Of a stretch of 42,881 nt of DNA, positions 7,482-14,992 are shown piece after piece. The first letter of the stretch is position 1; each line of letters opens with the position of its first letter. A program made the translations under genes and the position numbers. This DNA is from Chloroflexota bacterium (GTDB lineage Bacteria > Chloroflexota > Dormibacteria > Dormibacterales > Dormibacteraceae), in the NCBI GenBank assembly GCA_005887685.1, contig VBHJ01000150.1:1-42881 (forward strand), written 5' to 3'. Below the pieces are notes generated by a model. That model was given only the letters and a program-made list of their open reading frames with translations. It had not been told where the DNA came from and did no database searches.

Positions 7482-8336
7482 ATGGCCAGCGCCCACCACG
7501 TAGCCCGCCGCGCAAAGTCAGCGACCAGGCGTGGCATCTCCAACCCCTGGCTCGAATTCCTCGAGCGCGCCGGGTACGTCGTTCGTGGCGTGCTTTACGC
7601 GGCCATGGGTACTTTCGCCCTGGGACTCGCGCTTGGACTCGGTGGCACGGCCACCGACCAGTCAGGCAGCCTTGTGATTCTCACGGGCGGACCGGCCGGC
7701 AAGGTCCTGTTGTTCGCCGTGGTGATCGGCCTCGGCGCCTATTCGATCTGGGGTTTCGTGCGTGCGGTCTTCGATCCCCTCCAGCGAGGCGACGGCGCGA
7801 GCGGAATCGCGGAAAGGCTCGGGTTCGTCTGGAGCGGAATCGCCTATTCCGCGATCGCCATCTTCGCGCTTCACCTCATCGCCGGCGGCGCCCCCTCCTC
7901 TTCGCGCGACAGCACCCAGGAAGCGATCGCGAAGGTCCTGGCGTTGCCGGCCGGCCAGCTCGCGACCGTCGCGATAGGCATCGTGGCCATCGGTGTCGGG
8001 CTCGCGCAACTTATCGATGCGTACCGGGCCATCTTCAAAAAGGACCTGAAACGGACAAAGATGAACAAGGCGGAGAAAAAGATCGTCGACGCACTGGGCC
8101 GTCTCGGCATGGTCGCGCGAGGAGTCACGTTCAGCGTGGTGGGTTGGTTTGTCCTGCAGGGAGGGCTGCATCGCGATCCCGCACAGGTGCACGGTTACGG
8201 AGGCGCTTTCCTGTTCTTGCTGACGCAGCCATTCGGCCGCGTGCTGCTGGCGGCGGTCGCAGTCGGGTTCATCGCGTTGGGGCTGCACTCATTTGCGTGC
8301 GCGCGCTGGATTCGATTGCTCGGAAGCCACCGGTGA
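7482..8336 (+). CDS. DUF1206 integral membrane protein
   Basis: Encodes 284 aa. It contains three repeated two-helix units typical of DUF1206: FLERAGYVVRGVLYAAMGTF, then IAERLGFVWSGIAYSAIAIF, then ALGRLGMVARGVTFSVVGWF. Each unit begins with a conserved R-x-G-x-x-x-x-G-x-x-Y/F pattern and is followed by a second hydrophobic helix, giving about six membrane segments. The family has no established function. It is the first gene of an operon: its stop overlaps the GTG start of the lipid-kinase-like gene (GTGA at 8333-8336). That context suggests a role in membrane lipid handling, as inference only. Confidence 0.88.
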   Translation: MASAHHVARRAKSATRRGISNPWLEFLERAGYVVRGVLYAAMGTFALGLALGLGGTATDQSGSLVILTGGPAGKVLLFAVVIGLGAYSIWGFVRAVFDPLQRGDGASGIAERLGFVWSGIAYSAIAIFALHLIAGGAPSSSRDSTQEAIAKVLALPAGQLATVAIGIVAIGVGLAQLIDAYRAIFKKDLKRTKMNKAEKKIVDALGRLGMVARGVTFSVVGWFVLQGGLHRDPAQVHGYGGAFLFLLTQPFGRVLLAAVAVGFIALGLHSFACARWIRLLGSHR

Positions 8337-9193
8337 CCGCGGTCCAAACCCGGGCCAAGGCGACTCGGGTGCTTGTCATCAGCCGCGGCGCAGGTGGCAT
8401 GAACCCCGACGTCGAGGCGAAGCTCAGGAAAGCGTTTGCCGACCACCTGGTCCTCGACTTCGACCCGGACCAGGACTTCGAAAAGCTCATGACGTCGCAG
8501 GCGCGCATCGTTGTGGCGGGGGGCGATGGCACCGTGGAGTTCATCGTCCGTAAGTTCGCCGATTCCAAGCATCCTGTCGGCATCGTGGCGCTTGGCACCT
8601 TCAACAACCTTGCCCGAGCGCTCGGTCTCCCAACCGACGTCGACAAGGCGATCGAGGTCGCAAAGGGCGGTCGCGCGCGCGCGATCACCCTGGGTCGGGT
8701 CAACGGCCGGATCTTCGTCGAGGCGTGCGCAATCGGGCTGTTTGGAGAGACCATCGCCCTCGGCGATTCAGCCAAGGATATGGAGTTCGGCAAACTCGCG
8801 GCGAAGCTGAAGAATGTCGTCTCGGCCAAGCCGTTCCGCTATGAGCTCACCGGCGACCTGCAAGGCAGTGGCTCCGCGATGTCGCTGGTCTTCAGCAACA
8901 CCGCCACCATCGGGAGCCGGCTCTCCATCAGCGACGCAACGCCGATCGACACATACCTGGAGTTCACGGTCCACGCAGGCCGAACCCGCGGTGACATCGT
9001 GGGTCGCGCCATCAAATCGGCACTTCTCATTCAGCGAGACGATGATGCAGCCGCCCAGATGTTCCGTTTCAGCGAGCTCGAGGTCAAAACCAAACCGCGA
9101 GTGCGGGTCTACGCCGACAACTACCAGGTCGGCCGGACGCCGGCCACGATCAGGGCTGAGGCCAGCGCCCTGAAGGTTTTGCTTCCCAGGTGA
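8333..9193 (+). CDS. Diacylglycerol kinase (DAGK catalytic domain) family protein
   Basis: Encodes 286 aa from GTG 8333, chosen for its 4-base overlap with the upstream stop. The N-terminal domain has the nucleotide-binding VVAGGDGTVEFIVRKF and the GTFNNLARALGLP motif (family consensus GTxNDxAR; here Asn replaces Asp). A C-terminal beta-rich domain follows, as in the YegS/BmrU/DgkB family. Members phosphorylate diacylglycerol or related lipids with ATP at the membrane inner face. The next two genes are PAP2 phosphatases, which would remove such phosphates, so the operon could run a phosphorylation/dephosphorylation cycle. The N-for-D change in the second motif should be checked before assuming the usual substrate. 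Confidence 0.88.
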   Translation: MTAVQTRAKATRVLVISRGAGGMNPDVEAKLRKAFADHLVLDFDPDQDFEKLMTSQARIVVAGGDGTVEFIVRKFADSKHPVGIVALGTFNNLARALGLPTDVDKAIEVAKGGRARAITLGRVNGRIFVEACAIGLFGETIALGDSAKDMEFGKLAAKLKNVVSAKPFRYELTGDLQGSGSAMSLVFSNTATIGSRLSISDATPIDTYLEFTVHAGRTRGDIVGRAIKSALLIQRDDDAAAQMFRFSELEVKTKPRVRVYADNYQVGRTPATIRAEASALKVLLPR

Positions 9194-9909
9194 GCCGGCC
9201 GGCGCCGGCGGGCAAGGCCGCCGGCGAAGTTCTCGCGGGCGACCCTCGTGCCGCCGCCCGTGCCTGGCTGCGGCCACTGATCGTCGTCGTGGGGATTCTC
9301 TTCGCGGTGGATACGTACCTGGTCGCGACCGAGCCCCTGCTGCCTTTCGACGTCCCGGTGACGAGTCTTGTCCAGTCGTTCCGATGGGGCCCGGTCACAT
9401 ACGTCTTCGACCTGATCAACTACACGGCCGGCTACGTGCAGGTCGTGGTCGGGATCGCGGCGGTGGTCCTCGTCTTCCTGTGGGAAAGGCGCGCCGGTTA
9501 CCTGATGGCCATCGGATCGGTGTCCAGCCTGCTCGACAATGGAATCAAGCTGATGATGGCGCGCGAGCGCCCGACGGCCGACCTGGTGCACATCCTCACC
9601 CCCGCGCCCGGCTACAGCTACCCCAGCGGCCACGCGGTGTTCTTCACCTGGCTCAGCTTCATGCTCGCGTTCTCACTCGCGCCTCACGTCAGGCCTCGCT
9701 ACCGGTGGCTCCTTTGGGTCGCGGCCTCGATCGTCATCGTCCTCGCGTGTCTCGCTCGCGTATGGGCCGGCGACCACTGGCCGAGTGATGTGCTGGGTGG
9801 TTTTCTCCTCGGCCTTGGTTGGTCCGCGTTCGTGGTCTGGCTGCCCGAGCGCTGGCTGCCCGCTCCGACGTGGAAATGGTTCAGAGAAAGGCCACGGCGC
9901 GCGACGTAG
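9190..9909 (+). CDS. PAP2 superfamily phosphatase (first of two)
   Basis: Encodes 239 aa, start GTG at 9190 overlapping the upstream stop (GTGA). All three acid-phosphatase motifs are present: KLMMARERP (K-x6-RP), YPSGH, and ARVWAGDHWPSD (R-x5-H-x3-D). About five to six membrane helices. Such enzymes dephosphorylate phosphatidic acid, undecaprenyl diphosphate or similar lipids on the outer face of the membrane. It lies between a lipid kinase-like gene and a second PAP2 gene, which supports a lipid-phosphate substrate. Confidence 0.9.
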   Translation: MSRPAPAGKAAGEVLAGDPRAAARAWLRPLIVVVGILFAVDTYLVATEPLLPFDVPVTSLVQSFRWGPVTYVFDLINYTAGYVQVVVGIAAVVLVFLWERRAGYLMAIGSVSSLLDNGIKLMMARERPTADLVHILTPAPGYSYPSGHAVFFTWLSFMLAFSLAPHVRPRYRWLLWVAASIVIVLACLARVWAGDHWPSDVLGGFLLGLGWSAFVVWLPERWLPAPTWKWFRERPRRAT

Positions 9910-10559
9910 TCATACGGCCGCTGCTGGCGGTTGCGGTGCTGACCGCACTCATCGCGACGGCCCTCTCCTTTTACGTAGCGGGCCACCCGTTCATACCGCA
10001 GGATGCGGATGTCGAGCGCGACGTCCAATCGACGAACTGGGGACCGCTCGCCCTGACCTTTCCATTCTTCAGCTGGATCGGCGATGCCAAGGGCTTCGTG
10101 TTCGAGGTGATCCTCTTCGCCCTGATCCTTGTCTTCAATCGCCGCGCGTGGATGTTCGCCGCGGGGGCCGTGTTGAGCGGCGGATGGTACGTCCTCGTGA
10201 GTCACCTGATCAATCGCCCGCGACCGACGACCAGCCAGGTGCTGCGGGTGACCGAGCACCCAGGCGCTTCGAGCTATCCGAGCGGGCACACGATCTTCAT
10301 CGTCACCGTCACCGTCGTCCTTCTACTGTGCCTTGGATATCGATTCTTACCGCGATGGGGGAGGGTGGCGGGCTGGGCCCTCGTCGCGGTGCTTGTCTTC
10401 GCCAACGGCGTTGCCCGGATGTACACCGGCGCCCACTGGCCCACCGACGTGCTGGGCGGCATCCTGATCGCGGTGGCGTGGCTCAGCTTTCTGGCTTCGT
10501 TTCGCTGGGTCTGGGGCCGCCTGCAACGTCCGGCGCCCGACCGTCGTCGGTTCGCCTAG
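9876..10559 (+). CDS. PAP2 superfamily phosphatase (second of two)
   Basis: Encodes 227 aa from ATG 9876, a 34-base overlap with the preceding gene; an upstream in-frame start at 9819 would overlap more deeply and add a non-hydrophobic extension. Motif 2 (YPSGH) and motif 3 (ARMYTGAHWPTD) are intact. In motif 1 (SHLINRPRP) the family Lys is replaced by Ser, which is unusual because that Lys helps bind phosphate. About six membrane helices. It is only moderately similar to its neighbour, so the two may be old duplicates or independent members with different substrates. It ends 10 bases from a convergent gene. Confidence 0.88.
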   Translation: MVQRKATARDVVIRPLLAVAVLTALIATALSFYVAGHPFIPQDADVERDVQSTNWGPLALTFPFFSWIGDAKGFVFEVILFALILVFNRRAWMFAAGAVLSGGWYVLVSHLINRPRPTTSQVLRVTEHPGASSYPSGHTIFIVTVTVVLLLCLGYRFLPRWGRVAGWALVAVLVFANGVARMYTGAHWPTDVLGGILIAVAWLSFLASFRWVWGRLQRPAPDRRRFA

Positions 10560-10569
10560 CCGCTTTTGG

Positions 10570-10818
10570 TCAGCAGCCGACCCAGCCGAAGAGCTGCTGC
10601 AGCTTGATGCGGTCGAAGCCCCGCACGATCTGGTTGTTGCCGACGCGAAGCATCGGAACTCGATCGCCGTCGAGCTGCTCCCATTCCCGCAGCGCCCGGG
10701 GATCGCGGTCGATGTGCCGGAAGTCGAATTTGACTCCGAGCTCGTTCAGGAGCTCGACCATCGCGCTCGACTCGTGCGAGTCATCGGAGCCGTAGAGGAC
10801 CGCTTCAGAGTCACCCAT
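10570..10818 (-). CDS. Glutaredoxin-fold protein lacking the CxxC motif
   Basis: Encodes 82 aa from ATG 10818; an in-frame ATG at 10887 would add 23 residues that look untranslated and overlap the divergent leader. The sequence follows the small glutaredoxin/NrdH pattern: beta strand AVLYGSDDS, helix ELLNELGVKFDFRHIDRD, cis-Pro loop RVPMLRVG, then NNQIVRGFDRIKLQQLFG. The CxxC site at the end of strand 1 reads DDSHES, so no thiol chemistry can occur there. The only Cys is the last residue (GWVGC). A binding or regulatory role is more likely than reduction. Confident on fold, not on role. Confidence 0.75.
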   Translation of the reverse strand: MGDSEAVLYGSDDSHESSAMVELLNELGVKFDFRHIDRDPRALREWEQLDGDRVPMLRVGNNQIVRGFDRIKLQQLFGWVGC

Positions 10819-10898
10819 CTGTGTAAACAACGTGAGGCTAGGCGGATTTGTGCAATAGAACCAATCAATTGTTTCGATATGTTGCATAGGCCAGCCTG

Positions 10899-11525
10899 AT
10901 GCATGTATTCACCAGCATCGTCGTCGCACTCGTTTGCTCGGCGCTGCCATGGCCGGCGGGACGTGTGCCGACCCGCTGGGTCGCCATTGCCGCCACTCCC
11001 TTCCTTGTCTTCATGGTCGCCGGCGCTGTCTTGGGCCTGCCCCTCTATCCGTTCAGCGACCTCATCGTGCTGGGCTTCGGCGTCCTCGCCGGCACCGTGC
11101 TGGGCCGCACCGTGCCGCCCAGGTTCAGGCCGCTCCTCGTACTTCTGCTCATCCTGAGCGCGCTTGACCTGGCGCAGAACATCGTCTTCACGGGACCTCC
11201 GCCCTCGACGTCCAGCACACCAGATCGGCACCTCATCTGGCTCAACTTTCGGATTCCCCTCGAGGGCAGGCACTTCAACATCGGCTTCGCTGACCTGCTT
11301 CTGATCGCTGCGGTCAGCGAACACCTACGCCGGCGCAAGGTCCGGCTTCAGCTCGCAGTGCTGCCGGGGGTGCTCGGCCTCGGCCTCGGCGAGGCGGTCG
11401 CCGCATCGCTCCCAGAGTCGCCGCCGGTATTGGTGAGCGCGTTCGCCGCATCGGTCATTCCGTTCCTGACCGCCGGTTACGCGCTCACCGAGCTTGCGCT
11501 CAGTCAAGCATCGCCGGAGACCTGA
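10899..11525 (+). CDS. Polytopic membrane protein, family unrecognised
   Basis: Encodes 208 aa with about seven predicted hydrophobic helices (roughly residues 3-19, 27-46, 53-71, 77-96, 127-143, 150-168, 176-200). Two Asp residues sit in or at hydrophobic segments: Asp90 in LILSALDLAQN and Asp132 in NIGFADLLLIAAV, and a Pro lies in the last helix at 188 (SVIPFLTAGYAL). This arrangement recalls GxGD intramembrane aspartyl proteases of the presenilin type, but the motif here is GFAD and overall similarity is not established. ATG at 10899 has no strong ribosome-binding site. Convergent with the secreted Cys-repeat protein, 1 base apart. Confidence 0.6.
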   Translation: MHVFTSIVVALVCSALPWPAGRVPTRWVAIAATPFLVFMVAGAVLGLPLYPFSDLIVLGFGVLAGTVLGRTVPPRFRPLLVLLLILSALDLAQNIVFTGPPPSTSSTPDRHLIWLNFRIPLEGRHFNIGFADLLLIAAVSEHLRRRKVRLQLAVLPGVLGLGLGEAVAASLPESPPVLVSAFAASVIPFLTAGYALTELALSQASPET

Positions 11526-11526
11526 T

Positions 11527-12045
11527 CTAGCGGCGGTCGGCCGCCCAGCCGCAATCGGCGCGCACCGCCTGCGCCAGCGTCTGGAGCTGAATCCACTGCG
11601 CCCTGGTCGTCAGGCGACCCTGCGCCCAGGCGGCTTTCAGTGCCTGGAGGTCTGCGGTGCACTGCGCCGACGGCGTGAACGTGGTCACGTTTGGCGTGGG
11701 TTCGGCGGCCGGCGCGCATGCCGTGCGCGCGGCGCTGAACAGTGACTTGAAGCTGGCCAGCTCAGTGGCGTCCTCCGAGGTGTCGGATGACTCGTCGGGG
11801 TTCGTCTTGGCGATGGTGCGCTCGGACAGGTCCTCGGACCGCTCATCGCTGACGGCGGTCTTGATGGCCTGGATTGCGGCAGTGCACTGGGCGCTCGGCG
11901 CGGCCTGCGTCGTAACCGCCTGATCGCTCACTCGGCTCGAAGGCGCAGCAGCGACAACCGCTTGTGATGCAATCGCAATTGCGATCGCGGCGCCGATGCC
12001 TGCTGCGGCTCCGGTGTAACCGACGAACTTGCGAATCGAGATCAT
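11527..12045 (-). CDS. Secreted or anchored protein with two Cys-flanked repeats
   Basis: Encodes 172 aa from ATG 12045, chosen for AGGAGG 8 bases upstream. It has an N-terminal signal or anchor segment (about residues 8-34, Ala/Ile-rich). Then come two copies of a domain starting PSAQCTA(A/D)(I/L)QA(I/L)K and ending with a second Cys (SAARTAC and AQAVRADC). Each copy therefore carries one Cys near each end and could close with a disulfide. An acidic Ser/Asp/Glu insert lies within the first copy. No known family is recognised. Downstream on the same strand from the dehydratase gene, 40 bases apart. Confidence 0.7.
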   Translation of the reverse strand: MISIRKFVGYTGAAAGIGAAIAIAIASQAVVAAAPSSRVSDQAVTTQAAPSAQCTAAIQAIKTAVSDERSEDLSERTIAKTNPDESSDTSEDATELASFKSLFSAARTACAPAAEPTPNVTTFTPSAQCTADLQALKAAWAQGRLTTRAQWIQLQTLAQAVRADCGWAADRR

Positions 12046-12085
12046 TCGTAGCCTCCTCGTGTTGCCCCGGTTGGGCCCGGAGAGA

Positions 12086-13063
12086 CTAACCGATCCCCGG
12101 CGCGGCAAGCAACGCCTTCAGCTGGGCGGGACTGATGTTCCCGCCGCTGCAGATCAAGGCGATGGTGCGGCCGCGCATGCGACCACCCAACTTCAGCGCC
12201 GCCGCCAGCGCTGCTGCCCCCGCGGCCTCGACGAGCGTTCGCGTCTTTTCGATCATCAACGCAGTTGCGGCGTCGATCTCGTCGTCGGAGACGAGCACGA
12301 AATCGTCCAGCAGCCGCCGCATGATTCGCTGCGGCAGCTCGAAGGGCGTCGCGGTGGAGAGGCCCTCCGCTCGTGTTCGGTTGGGCGACTCCTGAAGCTC
12401 GCCCGACTTCCAGCTCAGGTACGCCGCCTGCGCCTGGTCGGACTGGACGCCGATGACCTGGATGTCCGGGTTGACCGCCTTGGCCGCGATGCAAGCGCCG
12501 GCCGCGCCCGATCCGCCTCCGATCGGCACGATGACGGTGTCGACGTGGGGCTGCTCCTGCAGCACCTCCAGGGTGTGCGTTCCGACACCTGCGATCAGGA
12601 ACGGCTCATCTCCGGAGTGGATGTAGCGATAGCCGTGCTCCCGAGCGAGCTTCTCTGCGTTGGCGCGGGCATCGTCGTAACGCTCACCCGCAAGGACGAC
12701 TTCCGCTCCGAGGTCCTGCATCGATTCGACTTTCACCGGGTTCGCCGCGCGTGGCGCGCAGATCACCGCGCCCACGCCAAAGAGCTTTGCCGCGTATGCA
12801 ACCGACTGGCCGTGGTTGCCGGTCGAAGCGGCGATCACGCCCCGCCCCCGTTCGTCCTGGTCGAGGCGGCTGACCAGGTTGATTCCGCCGCGCACCTTGA
12901 ACGCTCCGGTCGGGTTGTGGTTCTCGTGCTTGACGTGGACCTCGGCCCCCAGCAACCGTTCCAGCGCCGCGTACCGTCGCAACGGCGTCGGCTGGAGATG
13001 AGGCCGGATCTGCCTGGCCGCGTCGAGCACGTCGGCGAAATTCGGCTCGTTGAGCTGGGACAT
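12086..13063 (-). CDS. PLP-dependent threonine/serine dehydratase family
   Basis: Encodes 325 aa from ATG 13063 (upstream in-frame starts extend into the divergent gene). Fold-type II PLP enzyme: the Schiff-base Lys56 is in NPTGAFKVRGG, the phosphate loop is GGGSGAAG, and the cofactor ring-binding region is CSGGNIS near the C-terminus. There is no ACT regulatory domain, so it resembles catabolic threonine/serine ammonia-lyases or related 3-hydroxy-amino-acid dehydratases rather than biosynthetic IlvA. It would deaminate threonine or serine to a 2-oxo acid and ammonia in the cytosol. Divergent from a hydrolase with only 23 bases between start codons. Confidence 0.88.
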   Translation of the reverse strand: MSQLNEPNFADVLDAARQIRPHLQPTPLRRYAALERLLGAEVHVKHENHNPTGAFKVRGGINLVSRLDQDERGRGVIAASTGNHGQSVAYAAKLFGVGAVICAPRAANPVKVESMQDLGAEVVLAGERYDDARANAEKLAREHGYRYIHSGDEPFLIAGVGTHTLEVLQEQPHVDTVIVPIGGGSGAAGACIAAKAVNPDIQVIGVQSDQAQAAYLSWKSGELQESPNRTRAEGLSTATPFELPQRIMRRLLDDFVLVSDDEIDAATALMIEKTRTLVEAAGAAALAAALKLGGRMRGRTIALICSGGNISPAQLKALLAAPGIG

Positions 13064-13074
13064 CGCTGACAGAT

Positions 13075-13080
13075 TAGGCT
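13075..13080 (+). promoter_or_regulatory. Candidate leaderless -10 box (TAGGCT)
   Basis: TAGGCT (TAnnnT) ends exactly 6 bases before the ATG at 13087, and no Shine-Dalgarno is present. A TTGAGC lies 19 bases upstream at 13050-13055, inside the divergent gene. The spacing is what a leaderless transcript needs. Confidence 0.4.
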
Positions 13081-13086
13081 TGCGCC

Positions 13087-13905
13087 ATGCCCGTTGCCGA
13101 TCTGCGCGGCCAGCGGCTCCACTACTCTGACTCCGGCGGATCGGGCACGCCAATCGTCCTGAGCCACGGCTTCCTGATGGACGGCGACATGTTCGTCCAC
13201 CAGGTCGAAGCGCTGGCCGGCCGTCACCGGGTCATCACCTGGGACCAGCGCGGCCACGGGCGCACGGTCTCGACGGCGGAGCAGTTCAGCTACTGGGACT
13301 CGGCTGACGACCTCGCGGCGCTTCTCGACCGCCTCGGAGTCGAGAGGGCCGTGATCGGCGGCATGAGCCAGGGCGGCTTCGTCTCGCTGCGGTTTGCGCT
13401 CCGTCATCCAGCCCGGACGGCCGGACTCGTCCTCATCGACACGCAGGCCGGCACCGAAGACCCCGAAAAGGCGCTCCAGTACGACCTGATGCACGAGGTC
13501 TGGGTCGGCTCCGGCCCGAACGACCAGCTGCTCGAGATGGTGGCGGCCATCCTCCTCGGCAACCGGCGGCCGGAGTCGGCCGCCTGGATCGCGAAGTGGA
13601 AGACGCTCGACCCGAACACCCTCACCCAGATCTACCGCGCCTTGATGGACCGGGACGACGTCACCGACCGCCTGGGCGAGATCAGCGTGCCGGCGATCGT
13701 GATCCACGGCACTGACGACGTCGCGATCGACATGTCGCTCGCCGAGAAGCTGTGCGCCGGGCTGTCCGGCTGTCGGGGCGTCGTCCGGATCGACGGGGCC
13801 GGCCACTCGAGCAACCTGACGCACGCCGATCCGGTCAATCGCGCGATCGAGGCTTTCCTGGCGTCCGTGCCGGAGCACGCGCGCAGCGCGAGGGAACCAG
13901 CCTAA
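13087..13905 (+). CDS. Alpha/beta hydrolase
   Basis: Encodes 272 aa. The catalytic triad is visible: Ser94 in GGMSQGG, Asp in HGTDDVAID, His in GAGHSSN. The oxyanion HGF motif (SHGFLMDGD) and DQRGHGRT are typical of the haloperoxidase/hydrolase group. The substrate is unknown. The ATG has no ribosome-binding site and is preceded by a possible leaderless -10 box. It is followed, 40 bases later, by an unrelated lipoprotein gene. Confidence 0.88.
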   Translation: MPVADLRGQRLHYSDSGGSGTPIVLSHGFLMDGDMFVHQVEALAGRHRVITWDQRGHGRTVSTAEQFSYWDSADDLAALLDRLGVERAVIGGMSQGGFVSLRFALRHPARTAGLVLIDTQAGTEDPEKALQYDLMHEVWVGSGPNDQLLEMVAAILLGNRRPESAAWIAKWKTLDPNTLTQIYRALMDRDDVTDRLGEISVPAIVIHGTDDVAIDMSLAEKLCAGLSGCRGVVRIDGAGHSSNLTHADPVNRAIEAFLASVPEHARSAREPA

Positions 13906-13945
13906 CCCGGCTGCAATCAGGGGCCCGCCCCTCAACATATCGGCC

Positions 13946-14872
13946 GTGCCCAAGACGATCGCGAAGGTCATCCTGGCCGTGGCGGTCTCGCTGGCCGCGG
14001 CGGGATGCGGCTATGACACCAGCACCACGTTCAACGCTGACGGCTCGGTGACGGTGGGGCTGAAGCTCCTGTTCCCCAAGGAGCTTATGCAGGGCTCCAA
14101 CGGGGTGTCCGTTTCCGGCTTCAGCGCCTCTGACGTCGCCGCGGCGAACGCCAGCCTGCAGAAGCAGTACCCCGGAGCCAAGATCTCGATCATCACCGAG
14201 GGCGACGACTCCGGCGCCCTGATCACGGTCCCCTTCAAGACCGAAAAAGACGCCTTCAAGTTCCTCACTGCTCCTTCCAAGCTGTCGCCGTCGGGGGTCA
14301 CGTCGGGCTCGGGCGTCTCGATGAACCTGTCGAACACGGGCGGGCTCTTCTCCTCGGCGACCCATACGACGGCCGGCCAGACCGACACCTACTCGTTCAC
14401 AACCGTTCCCCAGCCGATGGCGTCACCCTCGCCGGGCACGCAGCAGGTCATCTCGGATTCGGAGGTGGCCTCGATATTCGTGATCACCTTTTCCCTCACG
14501 GTCCCGCAGGTCATCACATCGGCCCCCGGCGCCCTCTTCACGCTCGACCGCAAGACAGCCATCTGGAAGCTGAGCTGGACCAAGGCGCAGACGCTGACCG
14601 CAACGACCGGACCCGAGGTGGGGCTGGTCGCCAACGTCGCCCCGGTCGGCACCGACTCGCGGTTGGTGATCGCGGTCGGCTTTGTCGCCGTAGCCCTCGG
14701 TTTCCTCTTCGGGGCCTTGATCCCCTGGCGGAGCATGCGAAGGGCCGTGCCCCAGACGGCCGGTCAAGCCGCGACCGTCGAAGCGGTGGTTCCAGAGCCG
14801 CAGGCGGTCGAATCGCCGGGCTCCTGGCCCGGGCCGCCGCCCGAAGCGCCGCCTCCCGCCGCGTCCGGCTAA
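13946..14872 (+). CDS. LppM-like lipoprotein with C-terminal membrane anchor
   Basis: Encodes 308 aa from GTG 13946. The signal peptide ends in a lipobox (SLAAAGC, Cys at about residue 21), so the protein is probably lipid-modified outside the cytoplasmic membrane. The ectodomain starts YDTSTTFNADGSVTVGLKL, which matches the opening of the LppM domain described in mycobacteria. One transmembrane helix follows (about residues 232-253), then a short cytosolic Pro/Glu-rich tail. Having both a lipid anchor and a C-terminal helix is the family layout. Function in the family is an envelope role that is not well defined. Confidence 0.78.
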   Translation: MPKTIAKVILAVAVSLAAAGCGYDTSTTFNADGSVTVGLKLLFPKELMQGSNGVSVSGFSASDVAAANASLQKQYPGAKISIITEGDDSGALITVPFKTEKDAFKFLTAPSKLSPSGVTSGSGVSMNLSNTGGLFSSATHTTAGQTDTYSFTTVPQPMASPSPGTQQVISDSEVASIFVITFSLTVPQVITSAPGALFTLDRKTAIWKLSWTKAQTLTATTGPEVGLVANVAPVGTDSRLVIAVGFVAVALGFLFGALIPWRSMRRAVPQTAGQAATVEAVVPEPQAVESPGSWPGPPPEAPPPAASG

Positions 14873-14906
14873 CCACCTTCAGGGCGTTAAGCCCTCTGAT
14901 TTACAA

Positions 14907-14943
14907 AAAGCCCCACAATTTGATCGCGACGTCGTGGGGTTTT
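14907..14943 (+). terminator. Possible terminator hairpin after the lipoprotein gene
   Basis: CCCCAC (14911-14916) pairs with GTGGGG (14934-14939) and is followed by TTTT. The loop of 17 bases is long and the left arm is preceded by AAAAAG, so the element could terminate in either direction. A smaller hairpin, AGGGC-GTTAA-GCCCT, lies just upstream at 14881-14895. Confidence 0.5.
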
Positions 14944-14992
14944 AGGCGGTCCCGCTCGAGACTGTAGGGACTGCTGAGGAGGAGGGGGCGTA

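Noticed and set aside
10819-10887. Longer glutaredoxin-like protein starting at 10887
   Set aside because: The 23 added residues include an unrelated Cys-containing segment before the first strand and overlap the AT-rich divergent leader.
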